DNA of 56,146 nt from Caballeronia megalochromosomata (GTDB taxonomy: Bacteria; Pseudomonadota; Gammaproteobacteria; Burkholderiales; Burkholderiaceae), in NCBI GenBank assembly GCA_001580565.1, contig LRBF01000223.1:1-56146 (forward strand). Direction: 5' to 3'. Below, piece after piece: positions 1 through 8,633 of the stretch. The notes under the pieces were generated by a model that had not been told where the DNA came from, made no database searches, and was given only the letters and a program-made list of their open reading frames with translations. The stretch's first letter is position 1. Every line of letters starts with the position of its first letter. A program made the translations under genes and the position numbers.

Positions 1-376
1 CACGCCCTGCCCGTTGGGTATGCGAAGGAAACCGCAGAACAAGGAGCGCGCGCACACCCAATTGACCGGGCGGCCGCGAAGCGGGCCGGAGCTATTTCGT
101 GCTGAACCAGCCACGCGCGTGGCGCGATGTGACAGACCGTGCGCGATCCAAGCCCGGTGAGACCTTTGAGGGCACTCGCTATTGCCGGGCCATTCAGCCA
201 ATCGCCTGTGCCGCGGCCGGCGTGAAGCACTTTGGATGGGAAAGCTGCTTTCTTTGCCTACTTTCTTTGCAGCAGCAAAGAAAGTAGGTGCCGCCCCGCA
301 CAGGGGCAACACCAATAAACCGACACGAAAACGGGATCCGGCAACAAACCCAACCCAACCTTCACCACCGCCGAAC
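1..376. other. Non-coding left end
   Basis: No convincing gene is seen in this stretch. It lies downstream of the minus-strand binding-protein gene that ends at 377. Open frames exist but have no recognisable product and run into the antisense of that gene. The only clear structure is the hairpin repeat at 257-288, described separately. Anything continuing leftward is cut by the window edge. Confidence 0.6.
239..345. repeat. Hairpin-bearing dispersed repeat (Burkholderiales type)
   Basis: The core is a perfect inverted repeat: CCTACTTTCTTTGC at 257-270, a four-base loop AGCA at 271-274, and GCAAAGAAAGTAGG at 275-288. It is followed by a conserved-looking tail that includes CCGCCCCGCACAGGGGC around 291-307. 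From memory, very similar blocks occur in many copies between genes in Burkholderia-group and Ralstonia genomes, where they are often mis-annotated as short proteins. That family assignment is recollection, not a search. The outer limits given here are approximate. Confidence 0.6.
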
Positions 377-1192
377 TTACTTCAACACCACCTTCACATC
401 GAAGTACTTCTGCGCGAAGCGATCGATGGTCCCATCGTCCTTCAGTTCCTTGAGCGCGCGGTTGAGCGCATCCTTCAGCGCCTTGTCGTTCTTGCGCACA
501 CCGAAGCCCACGCCGGAACCCAGCAGCTTGTCATCCGACACCGCCGGTCCCGCGAACGCAAACCCCGCGCCCTGCGGCTGCTTCAAAAAGCCCTTCGACG
601 CCGCTTCGGCATCCTGGAACGCCGCATCCAGACGGCCCGATGCCAGATCCGCATAGACTTGGTCCTGCGCCTGATACGACTCGACATCGATGCCCGCCGG
701 CGCCCACTTCGCCTTCGCGTAGGTCTCCTGGATCGAGCCTTGAAGCACGCCGACACGCTTGCCCTTCAGACCATCGACGGTCGGCTGGATCGTGCTGCCC
801 TTCTTTGCGACGAGCTGATTGGGGATCGTGTAGATCGGATCCGTGAAGTCGATGGCGAGCTTGCGCTTATCGGTGATCGTCATGTCCGAATTGATGCCGT
901 CGAACTTGCGCGCCTGCAACGCGGGAATGAGGCCATCGAACGAATTCTCGACCCACACGCACTTCATCTTCAGCTTCGCGCACACCGCATTGCCGATGTC
1001 GACGTCAAAGCCCATCAGTTCGCCGCTCGGCGACTTCGATTCGAACGGCGCATACGACGCTTCCACGCCGAAGCGCAGTTCCTTCATGTTATCGGCTGCC
1101 TGCGCGTTAAAAGCGGCGACTCCCGTGGCGACAGTGGCGCCCAGCACCGCGAACGCGGCGAGCTTGCGACCGATCAGATGCGATTTCTTCAA
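377..1192 (-). CDS. Arginine/ornithine/lysine-type ABC transporter substrate-binding protein
   Basis: This is a periplasmic amino-acid-binding protein of the HisJ/ArtJ/AotJ family (271 aa). It should deliver basic amino acids to the permeases and ATPase encoded at 9649-11942. A TTG start at 1190-1192 is preferred because AAGGAGA lies just upstream. It gives a basic N-terminus, a hydrophobic core and an A-Q-A-A cleavage region, which is a normal Sec signal peptide of about 30 residues. The mature part opens with LRFGVEASYAPFES, and the FDVDIGNAVC and DMTITDKRK motifs are typical of the family. It is the last gene of the arginine locus, 133 bp after astE, and appears to have its own promoter. 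An upstream ATG at 1268-1270 would add an unlikely leader. Confidence 0.9.
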   Translation of the reverse strand: MKKSHLIGRKLAAFAVLGATVATGVAAFNAQAADNMKELRFGVEASYAPFESKSPSGELMGFDVDIGNAVCAKLKMKCVWVENSFDGLIPALQARKFDGINSDMTITDKRKLAIDFTDPIYTIPNQLVAKKGSTIQPTVDGLKGKRVGVLQGSIQETYAKAKWAPAGIDVESYQAQDQVYADLASGRLDAAFQDAEAASKGFLKQPQGAGFAFAGPAVSDDKLLGSGVGFGVRKNDKALKDALNRALKELKDDGTIDRFAQKYFDVKVVLK

Positions 1193-1302
1193 CTTCCATC
1201 TCCTTCCATTGCGGTTCGATACAGATGTCATGATGCGGCCTCGCACAGCCGGCGAAGCATGGCGACACAATTTTCCCCACTCGCACCCGACACCGGGGCG
1301 CG

Positions 1303-1329
1303 ATTGTAGCGCGCGCGAACCGGATTCAA
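1303..1329 (-). promoter_or_regulatory. Candidate internal promoter for the binding-protein gene
   Basis: Read on the minus strand, TTGAAT (1324-1329) and TACAAT (1303-1308) are separated by 15 bp, just at the end of astE. Transcription would start near 1296 and give a leader of about 100 nt before the TTG start codon. The spacer is shorter than ideal. The role is inferred from position: it would allow binding protein to be made in excess over the enzymes. Confidence 0.45.
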
Positions 1330-2342
1330 TCGAGAGAGGCGAGCGTCGAGTCAGTTGTGTCGACGACCATCAGACCGGCGCGCAGGCCCGGCTTGACCTT
1401 CGGATTCGGAAACACGATGCGCTCTTCGTCGTGCGACACGCGATAGCGATAGTCGCCATCGCGCGCGAGTTCGGTTCCCGCGCCAAAAGCGGTGAAATTC
1501 GGCACATCGCTCGCGACGTTCAGCACGAAGTGCTCGCTCTGCTTGTCGATCTGCGCGACGACCGTGAACACGCGCAACGGCGCATGCTCCTGTTTCGCCT
1601 CGCCCGCGATCAGGCGGCGCAACGCCGCGTCCGACGCCGCGAAGCGCCCAAGATCGTTCTGGCCGAACGGCCGCACCTTGCCCAGCTCCAGCGTGCACGC
1701 GAGCGCGCCGGCTTCCTGCGCCGTGAAGTGCGTGAAGGTATGGCCCTTCTCGCGATGCAGGAGTACGGCCTGCAGACGCGCATCGCGCAGCCAGTCGAAC
1801 ATCGCGCGCGCAAGCGGTGCGCCCGTGTGCGGCAACAGCGCGAACTGCTCGAACACCGATGCGCGGATCGCCGTATGCATGTCGATGTGCCACTTCGGAT
1901 GCGCGACGCCAGCAAAGAAGCTCAGTGCGGCGCGTTCCAGTTCGACGGCGCGCGGCGCTTCGCGGCTCGTCTCGAAAAGCGCATGACGGCCGCTGAACAG
2001 GCGGTTCAGATCGTCGTCGAGATAGCGATCGCCCGCCCGCATCGCGCCGATGTTGCCGAGGATGACGAGCATGCGCGCGGCAAGCGGCGCGCGGCCATTC
2101 GCGATATCCGCGACGAGCGGCGACAGCATCTCGACCGGCGCGGTTTCATCGCCGTGAATGCCCGCCGATGCGAGCACGCTGTGTGTGGGGGCTTGCGCAG
2201 GTTCGAGCAACAGCATGCCTTCGCCCTGCCACGTCCATCGCACGCCGGAAGGCGCGGTGCCGGCGTTCACGGCAGGACGCCCGCCTTCGAGCGTGAAGGC
2301 GAGAAAATCGTCGAGCAAGGCGGAATCAGCGCTGGAAGTCAT
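1326..2342 (-). CDS. astE: Succinylglutamate desuccinylase
   Basis: AstE carries out the last AST-pathway step, hydrolysing N-succinylglutamate to glutamate and succinate. It is a zinc metallohydrolase of the AstE/AspA (M14-like) family with about 338 aa, which is normal length. Zinc ligands are visible as H63 and E66 in ASAGIHGDETAP and H156 in WHIDMHTAIR; the general-base Glu lies in CTLELGKVRPFGQND. The chosen ATG at 2340-2342 overlaps the 3' end of astB by 17 nt. An in-frame GTG at 2349-2351 is an alternative start. The overlap implies coupled translation with astB. Confidence 0.95.
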   Translation of the reverse strand: MTSSADSALLDDFLAFTLEGGRPAVNAGTAPSGVRWTWQGEGMLLLEPAQAPTHSVLASAGIHGDETAPVEMLSPLVADIANGRAPLAARMLVILGNIGAMRAGDRYLDDDLNRLFSGRHALFETSREAPRAVELERAALSFFAGVAHPKWHIDMHTAIRASVFEQFALLPHTGAPLARAMFDWLRDARLQAVLLHREKGHTFTHFTAQEAGALACTLELGKVRPFGQNDLGRFAASDAALRRLIAGEAKQEHAPLRVFTVVAQIDKQSEHFVLNVASDVPNFTAFGAGTELARDGDYRYRVSHDEERIVFPNPKVKPGLRAGLMVVDTTDSTLASLD

Positions 2343-3681
2343 AGACGGCACCGAGTCCGAGGATGGTCGTCAGTTCGTCGAGCGCGGCGCGCGATTCGGC
2401 GAGCAGCTTCGGATCGGCGAGATCGGCGGGCGCGAGACGGTCGCGATAGTGTGTGTCGATCCACGCATCGAGCTGCGTGAAGAGCGCGTCGTTCATCCAC
2501 ACGCGCGCATTGACCGCGGCGCGCTCGGCTTCGTTGAGCACGACGCGCAGGCGCAGGCAAGCCGGGCCGCCGCCGTTCTTCATGCTCTCCCGCAAATCGA
2601 AGACGAGCACTTCGTCGATGGGCGTTTGGCGCGCCGCGAGCGAATCCAGATAAGCCGCCACACGCGCGTTCTCGCGGCATTCCTGCGGCACCACCAGCAA
2701 CTGCCTGCCATCCGCGCTCGACAGCAACTGGCTGTTGAAGAGATACGACGAGACCGCGTCCTGCACGCTCACTTCGCGTTCCGGCACTTCGAGCGCGGTG
2801 AACGGCGTGCCTTGCGCCTCGAGCTTCGCGCGCAGTTCGTCGTAGACCTTGTGTTGATCGACGAACGCGCGCTCGTGGCAAAAGAGCGTCGTGCGATTGC
2901 CCACGGCGATCACGTCGTTGTGGAACACGCCCGCATCGATCACGTCAGGCGATTGCTGCGCGAACACGGTTGCGTCGCCGGAAAGGCCATGCAGGCGCGC
3001 GACCGCGCGGCTCGCTTCGAGCGTCTGGCGCGCCGGATAGCGCTGTGGCTGCGGGCCCTGACCGTACTCGCTCTTGCCATACACGAAAAACTCGACGCCC
3101 TTTTCACCGTATTCACGAGCGAAGCGCGTATGGTTCGCCGCGCCTTCGTCGCCGAGCGCGGGCGTGCCGGGCAGCGCGTGATGAATGCGAAAGCGGGTTT
3201 CGTCGGCGAAGATCGCGGCGAGCGAGCGGCGCGTTTCGCCATGCTCGATCGCACGATGCAGCTTCGCCGCGAGATTCGCGGGCGTGAAATGCACGCGGCC
3301 GTCTTCCGTGTCCGCCGACGGGCTCACGGTCGCGGCATTCGCGGTCCACATCGCCGATGCGGAGCTGGCCGCCGCGAGCAATTCGGGCGCTTCGCGCGCC
3401 GCGCGCGCAATCACGCTGGCGTCGTCGCCGGAAAAGCCGACATCGCGCAGCAACCTGATCGACGGGCGTTCCAGCGGCGGCAGCACGCCCTGCTGAAAGC
3501 CGAGATCCGCGAGCCGCTTCATCTTGCGCAAGCCCTGCTTCGCGGCGGCCTTCGGATTCGCCACCGACTTCTCGTTGCTGCGCGACGCGACGTTGCCGAA
3601 CGAGAGTCCCGCGTAGTTGTGCGTCGGGCCGACCAGCCCGTCGAAGTTCGCCTCGTATGCTTTCGATGCCTGCATGGTCAT
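2326..3681 (-). CDS. astB: N-succinylarginine dihydrolase
   Basis: AstB converts N2-succinylarginine to N2-succinylornithine, releasing CO2 and two ammonia, the second AST step. The 451-residue product matches the family length. The pentein-fold catalytic triad is visible: E179 (DEGAANH), H254 (GVFHND) and C375 (NGGGPACLRLRV). The N-terminal EANFDGLVGPTHNYAGLSFGN is a family hallmark. The ATG at 3679-3681 is 9 nt after the astD stop; a second ATG two codons later (MQASKAYE) could equally be the start. It lies between astD and astE in the operon. Confidence 0.96.
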   Translation of the reverse strand: MTMQASKAYEANFDGLVGPTHNYAGLSFGNVASRSNEKSVANPKAAAKQGLRKMKRLADLGFQQGVLPPLERPSIRLLRDVGFSGDDASVIARAAREAPELLAAASSASAMWTANAATVSPSADTEDGRVHFTPANLAAKLHRAIEHGETRRSLAAIFADETRFRIHHALPGTPALGDEGAANHTRFAREYGEKGVEFFVYGKSEYGQGPQPQRYPARQTLEASRAVARLHGLSGDATVFAQQSPDVIDAGVFHNDVIAVGNRTTLFCHERAFVDQHKVYDELRAKLEAQGTPFTALEVPEREVSVQDAVSSYLFNSQLLSSADGRQLLVVPQECRENARVAAYLDSLAARQTPIDEVLVFDLRESMKNGGGPACLRLRVVLNEAERAAVNARVWMNDALFTQLDAWIDTHYRDRLAPADLADPKLLAESRAALDELTTILGLGAVYDFQR

Positions 3682-3690
3682 GTCCCGTAC

Positions 3691-5163
3691 TTAAAACGTG
3701 AGTCCCGGCGATACGCTCGCGGGCATCTGCAATTGCTCGCTTTCCACCGATGCCATCGGATACGAGCAATAGTCCGCCGCGTAATACGCGCTCGGCCGCT
3801 GATTGCCCGAGCGTCCGATGCCCCCGAACGGCGCCGCCGACGATGCGCCATTGGTCGGCCGGTTCCAGTTGACGATGCCCGCGCGGATCGTGCGCTGGAA
3901 GTGCTTCCATGCGGCTTCGTCGTCGGCGAGCAAGCCAGCGGACAGGCCGTAGGCGGTGTCGTTCGCGCGCTCGATCGCTTCGTCGAAGGTCTTGCAGCGC
4001 GTGACCTGCACCATCGGGCCGAAGTGCTCTTCGTCGGGCACGTCGCGCGCATTCGTTACATCGAGAATCGCGGGCGACACGAAGCCGAGATTCGCCGCGC
4101 GCTGCGCCATTTCGAGCATCGGTTTCGCGCCCGCTTCGATGAGACGCGCCTGCGCATCGACGAGGCGCGCCGCCGCGCGCGCCGAAATCACGGCGCCCAT
4201 GTACGGCTGCGGTTCTTCGTCGAATTTGCCGACACGAATGTTCGCGCTCACTTCGGTGAAGCGCCGCATGAAGCGCTCGCCGAAGGCGTCATCGGGAACG
4301 AAGAGACGGCGCGCGCAGGTGCAACGCTGCCCCGCCGACAGAAACGCCGACTGGATCGTGTGATGCACGGCCGCATCGATATCTTCGACACTCGCGACGA
4401 CGAGCGGATTGTTGCCGCCCATCTCCAGCGCGAGCACGATCTCGGGACGGCCGCCGAACTGCCTGTGGAGCAGCGTGCCCGTGTCCGAGCTTCCGGTGAA
4501 GAACAGCCCGTCGATCTGCCGGTGATTCGCGAGCGCGACGCCCGTGTCCTTCTCGCCTTGCACGAGATTGAGCACGCCCGCGGGCAATCCGGCCTGAATC
4601 CACAGCGCGAGCGTTGCAGCCGCGACGCCCGGCGCGAGTTCCGACGGCTTGAACACGACCGTGTTACCGGCGATCAGCGCCGGCACGATATGCCCGTTCG
4701 GCAAGTGCCCCGGAAAGTTGTACGGGCCGAACACGGCGACGACGCCGTGCGGACGATGCCGCAGCACCGCGACGCCATCGGCCATGGGCGCGCGTTTTTC
4801 GCCGGTGCGCTCGTGATATGCCTGCACGGAGATATCGACCTTCGCCGCCATCGATGCGACTTCCGTGCGCGCTTCCCACAGCGGCTTGCCGGTCTCGCGT
4901 CCGATCGCGTTCGCGAGCGCTTCCTTGTTCTCGTTCAGCAGCGCGGCGAAGCGTTTGGCGATCGCGACGCGCTCATCGAACGAAAGTGCGGACCACGAAG
5001 CGAACGCGCGCCGCGCCGACGACACCGCGCGATCCACGTCTTCAGCCGAGGCGCTCCTGCCTTGCCATACGATGTCATCGGTGCCCGGATTGCGCGATGC
5101 GAACGCCGCGCCCGAGCCTGCCTGCCAGTCACCGCCGATATACAACTGGTTCGAAATATCCAT
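3691..5163 (-). CDS. astD: N-succinylglutamate 5-semialdehyde dehydrogenase
   Basis: AstD oxidises succinylglutamate semialdehyde to succinylglutamate with NAD+, the fourth AST step. It is an aldehyde dehydrogenase superfamily protein of 490 aa. Visible features are the FTGSSDTG cofactor-loop motif (222-229), the general base E247 in LALEMGGNNP, and the catalytic cysteine C281 in SAGQRCTCARR. The last residues (SPGLTF) match AstD C-termini I recall. The start ATG is at 5161-5163, 12 nt after the astA stop. No defect is seen. Confidence 0.96.
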   Translation of the reverse strand: MDISNQLYIGGDWQAGSGAAFASRNPGTDDIVWQGRSASAEDVDRAVSSARRAFASWSALSFDERVAIAKRFAALLNENKEALANAIGRETGKPLWEARTEVASMAAKVDISVQAYHERTGEKRAPMADGVAVLRHRPHGVVAVFGPYNFPGHLPNGHIVPALIAGNTVVFKPSELAPGVAAATLALWIQAGLPAGVLNLVQGEKDTGVALANHRQIDGLFFTGSSDTGTLLHRQFGGRPEIVLALEMGGNNPLVVASVEDIDAAVHHTIQSAFLSAGQRCTCARRLFVPDDAFGERFMRRFTEVSANIRVGKFDEEPQPYMGAVISARAAARLVDAQARLIEAGAKPMLEMAQRAANLGFVSPAILDVTNARDVPDEEHFGPMVQVTRCKTFDEAIERANDTAYGLSAGLLADDEAAWKHFQRTIRAGIVNWNRPTNGASSAAPFGGIGRSGNQRPSAYYAADYCSYPMASVESEQLQMPASVSPGLTF

Positions 5164-5175
5164 GTTCTCTCTCGT

Positions 5176-6207
5176 TCACTTTGCGCGCGGATAAGACGTC
5201 AACACGCGCACCGGGTCGCCTTCCTTCACGCGCAATGCTGCGGCTTCTTCCGCCGTCAGCAGGAATGCGCCGTTCTCGACCGCGCCCGTCGTCGCGCCGC
5301 AGCGGAAGTCTTCGAGCAGCGTGTTCGACACGAGGCTCTTCGCGTCGCTGTCCGTCTCCGTTCGATCGCCGATGCGCACGCGGGCGAGCACGCTTTCACG
5401 CACCGTGCGCAAGTCGCCCGTATGGCATTCGAGCACCGGGCCCGCGTCGAAGATATCGACGTGATTCTCGTAGCGCAGACCTTCCGCTTCGAGCATCTTG
5501 CGCGCGGGCGCCGTGTCTCTATGCGTGACGCCGACCGCGCGTTGCGCGGAATCGGGCAGCAGGTCGAGATACACCGGATAGCGCGGCATCAGCTCCGCGA
5601 CGAACGACTTCTTGCCATGCGAGCTCAGGTAATCCGCTTCGTTGAAATCGATCTGATAGAAGTGCGAACCGACCGCGTTCCAGAACGGCGACTCGCCGTT
5701 CTCGTCGAAATGGCCGCGCAATTCCGCGCACAGCCGCTGCGGAAAGCGGTCCGTGAACTGCGCGATGAACATGAAGCGCGAGCGCGACAGCAGGCCGCCC
5801 ACACCGGCCGTGCGGTAACGCGGGCTCAGAAACAGCGAGCACACTTCCGCATAACCCGTCAGATCGTGCGAGATGTTGAGCAGCGACATGCGCGTCCAGA
5901 CGCCCATGTCCTTGCTCGCATGCACGACCGTCGACACGCGATAGTTGTAGAACGGCTGCTCCAGCCCGACTTCCGTTTCGATGCCGCATACGCCCGCGAC
6001 ATCGCCGGTCGCGGTGTCTTCCATCACGAAGAAATAGCCCGCTTCGAAGGCTTGCGCGTCGCCTGCGAGCGTGCGGCGCGCGCGTTCCACGCGTGCCGCG
6101 AGCGCATCGCGATCCGGCTTGAACGTGGTGAGTCCCGGGCCCGTTTCCTGGGCGAGCGCGACGAGCGCGTCGACATCGCCCGGCTGCGTGCAGCGCACGA
6201 CGATCAT
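5176..6207 (-). CDS. astA: Arginine N-succinyltransferase, beta-type subunit
   Basis: This is one of two paralogous AstA proteins that transfer succinyl from succinyl-CoA to the alpha-amino group of arginine (or ornithine), the first AST step. The ATG at 6205-6207 overlaps the aruF stop as ATGA, so translation is coupled. The 343-aa product begins with a GNAT-like MIVVRCTQPGDVDALVALA and carries the family signatures FDENGESPFWNAVGSHFYQ and DIFDAGPVLECHT. Pseudomonas aeruginosa has the same two-subunit arrangement (AruF/AruG), which suggests a heteromeric enzyme here. A longer upstream start would extend into aruF and is unlikely. Confidence 0.94.
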   Translation of the reverse strand: MIVVRCTQPGDVDALVALAQETGPGLTTFKPDRDALAARVERARRTLAGDAQAFEAGYFFVMEDTATGDVAGVCGIETEVGLEQPFYNYRVSTVVHASKDMGVWTRMSLLNISHDLTGYAEVCSLFLSPRYRTAGVGGLLSRSRFMFIAQFTDRFPQRLCAELRGHFDENGESPFWNAVGSHFYQIDFNEADYLSSHGKKSFVAELMPRYPVYLDLLPDSAQRAVGVTHRDTAPARKMLEAEGLRYENHVDIFDAGPVLECHTGDLRTVRESVLARVRIGDRTETDSDAKSLVSNTLLEDFRCGATTGAVENGAFLLTAEEAAALRVKEGDPVRVLTSYPRAK

Positions 6208-7253
6208 TGCAATTCTCCCGATGCCTGATGCAACGGCACGCAACGCACCGTGTCCTTGTCCTCCACGCCGAGCGCGTCGCGCGCGGCGGCGGTCAATGCG
6301 GCGCCATCGGCGCGCGTGCCCGCGAGTGCCGCGACGATGCAGCGAAACTCATGCGCGCCACCCGCCGCGACGATATACGGCGTACCGTTTTCCGACGCGC
6401 CATCGCGCACCGCGCGCAGTTCGCTGGAACTCGCCGACGCGCTCTTGCCGACGGCGATCGTGAGCACCGGGCCCGCATCGAAGATATCGACGAAACGATC
6501 CGGCTCGAAGCCTTCTTCGAGATGAATGTCGTAGGCGAGCAGCGTGCCTTCGTTCGGCTCGCCGAGCACGCGCTGCGCTTCGCCGGGCAGCAAAGGCACA
6601 TAGAGCGGATAACTCGGCATCACTTCCGCGATGAACGTGCGGCTGCGTCCGCCCGATTCCGCTTCCACCTGCTCGAAGTCGCGGCCGAAGAACTTTCGTC
6701 CGACCGCATCCCAGAACGGCGACGCGCCGGCGGCGTCGGTGACGCCGAGCATCAGCGAAAAGACTTCGCTCGAGAAGCGCTTGCGGTTCGCCGCGATGTA
6801 GATCATGCGTGCGCGCGACAGGAGATGCGCCGCCGCTTCGTTCTGCTCGTCACGCAGCGACGGATCGATGTAGAAACCCGTCAGGCGGCTCTTGCCCGTC
6901 AGCTCGTGCGACATCGTGAGCGCGTGGATCTTGCGGTTCACCTTGAGTTCGCGCGACGCGTGAATCAGCGCGTCGTTGCGAAACGCATAGAACGGCTCGG
7001 AATAGCCCGCCGACGCGACGATGCTCGACGTGCCGAAGAGCCTGCCCGTTTGCGAATCTTCGAGCACGAAGAGATAGAACTCCTCGCCGGGAAATTCCAC
7101 TTCGGCGCGAAACGAATCTTCCGACAGCGCGACGCGCGTTTCGAGCGCGCGCCGGTCGCGCGGCAGCGAGTGCAGCACGGGAAGCGCTGCGCGCGCCATC
7201 CGTTCGAGCTCGTCGAGATCGGAGAGTCTTGCGGGACGGACGAATAGCATCAT
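6204..7253 (-). CDS. aruF: Arginine/ornithine succinyltransferase, alpha subunit
   Basis: This is the second AstA paralogue (349 aa), 14 nt from astC and overlapping astA by 4 nt. It carries the same landmarks as the beta protein: MLFVRPARLSDLDELERMA at the N-terminus, GASPFWDAVGRKFF in the middle and FVDIFDAGPVLTIAVG near the C-terminus. It is predicted to pair with the downstream AstA to succinylate arginine and ornithine. The two proteins are clearly homologous but far from identical, as expected for an old duplication with subunit specialisation. Confidence 0.93.
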   Translation of the reverse strand: MMLFVRPARLSDLDELERMARAALPVLHSLPRDRRALETRVALSEDSFRAEVEFPGEEFYLFVLEDSQTGRLFGTSSIVASAGYSEPFYAFRNDALIHASRELKVNRKIHALTMSHELTGKSRLTGFYIDPSLRDEQNEAAAHLLSRARMIYIAANRKRFSSEVFSLMLGVTDAAGASPFWDAVGRKFFGRDFEQVEAESGGRSRTFIAEVMPSYPLYVPLLPGEAQRVLGEPNEGTLLAYDIHLEEGFEPDRFVDIFDAGPVLTIAVGKSASASSSELRAVRDGASENGTPYIVAAGGAHEFRCIVAALAGTRADGAALTAAARDALGVEDKDTVRCVPLHQASGELQ

Positions 7254-7266
7254 CGGGTCCTGTTCA

Positions 7267-8493
7267 TTACTTGACGGCCGCGGCGCCGACGACCTGCTCG
7301 ATCGCCTTGCCGATGCGCGCGAAGCCTTCGTCGAGATCGGCCATCGGCATGATGAGCGACGGCGCGAAGCGCAGCACGTTGGGACCTGCGATCAGCATGA
7401 TGACGCCGTTCGCCGCCGCCGCGTTGAGCACGTCCTTCGCGCGGTCCTTGTAGGCGTCGTTCAGTTCCGCGCCGATCAGCAGGCCGCGTCCGCGAACCTC
7501 CTTGAACATGCCGAAGCGCTCGTTGAGACGCTCCAGATGCGCCTTGATCGCGCGGCTGCGCTCGTTCACGCCTTCGAGCAGCTTCGGATCGCTGATGAGT
7601 TCGACGACCTTCTCCGCGATCGACGCGCCCAGCGGATTGCCGCCATACGTCGTGCCGTGCACGCCCACCGAGAAGTGCGCGGCGATTTCGTCGGTCGTGA
7701 GCATCACGCCGATCGGAAAGCCGTTGCCCAGCGCCTTCGCGCTCGTGAGGATGTCGGGCGTCACGCCGTACTGCATGTACGCGTAGAACGTGCCGGTGCG
7801 GCCGACGCCGGTCTGCACTTCGTCGAAAATGAGCAGCGCGCCGTGCTTGTCGCATGCTTCGCGCAGGCCCTTCAGGAAGGCCGGATCGGCGGGCAGCACG
7901 CCGCCTTCGCCCTGCACCGGCTCGACGATGACCGCGCACGTCTTCGGGCCGATGGCTTCGAGGGCCTTCGGCAGATCGTTGTACGGCAGATGACGGATGC
8001 CCTGCGGCTGCGGGCCGAACCCTTCGGCGTACTTCGGCTGGCCGCCGACGCTCACCGTGAAGAACGTGCGGCCGTGGAACGACTGCGTGAAGGAAATGAT
8101 CTCGATCTTGTCCGGGCCGTGATTGTCGATTGCATAGCGGCGCGCGAGTTTCAGCGCCGCTTCGTTCGCTTCCGCGCCCGAATTGGCGAAGAAGGCGCGA
8201 TCGGCGAAGGTGAGATCCGTCAGGCGTTTCGCGAGGCGCAATACCGGCGCATTGGTGTAGCCATTGCCGATATGCCAGAGCTTTTCGCCCTGCTCGTGCA
8301 GCACTTTCAGCAACTCGGGATGGCCGTGGCCCAGCGCCGTCACCGCGATGCCGCCGGCGAAATCGACATAATCGCGGCCTTCGGTGTCCCAAACGCGCGA
8401 GCCGCGGGCCCGGTCGGGCACGAAACTGGCCGGCGCGAACACCGGAACCATCACTTCGTCGAACGTACCGCGATTCACATTGATGTCGGTCAT
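7267..8493 (-). CDS. astC: Succinylornithine/acetylornithine transaminase
   Basis: AstC is a PLP-dependent class-III aminotransferase that moves the delta-amino group of succinylornithine to 2-oxoglutarate, the third AST step. It often also works as acetylornithine aminotransferase. The 408-residue protein shows the cofactor site LIFDEVQTGVGRTG (D224) and the Schiff-base lysine K253 in TSAKALGNGFP. FANSGAEANEAALKLAR binds the PLP phosphate. The start MTDINVNRGT (ATG 8491-8493) is chosen over a longer frame because it is preceded by AGGAGTGG. It follows the regulator gene by 140 bp, so an internal promoter is possible. Confidence 0.93.
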   Translation of the reverse strand: MTDINVNRGTFDEVMVPVFAPASFVPDRARGSRVWDTEGRDYVDFAGGIAVTALGHGHPELLKVLHEQGEKLWHIGNGYTNAPVLRLAKRLTDLTFADRAFFANSGAEANEAALKLARRYAIDNHGPDKIEIISFTQSFHGRTFFTVSVGGQPKYAEGFGPQPQGIRHLPYNDLPKALEAIGPKTCAVIVEPVQGEGGVLPADPAFLKGLREACDKHGALLIFDEVQTGVGRTGTFYAYMQYGVTPDILTSAKALGNGFPIGVMLTTDEIAAHFSVGVHGTTYGGNPLGASIAEKVVELISDPKLLEGVNERSRAIKAHLERLNERFGMFKEVRGRGLLIGAELNDAYKDRAKDVLNAAAANGVIMLIAGPNVLRFAPSLIMPMADLDEGFARIGKAIEQVVGAAAVK

Positions 8494-8633
8494 GAGCCAC
8501 TCCTCGTAAGTTCGTGCATCGGTGTCGTGCACCGTTCCTGGCAGTCAGGTTCGATATTAGGCAATCGCGCGCGTTCCGTCTTGCGCGTTCGCGACATGCT
8601 TCGACGGGGTTTCGTGTCGTTGTGCCGCAGCGT

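Noticed and set aside
2158..6228. A very long open frame on the plus strand opposite the ast genes
   Set aside because: It is antisense to astE, astB, astD and astA, which have clear catalytic residues. High GC removes stop codons from the opposite strand, and its translation is arginine-rich with no motif.
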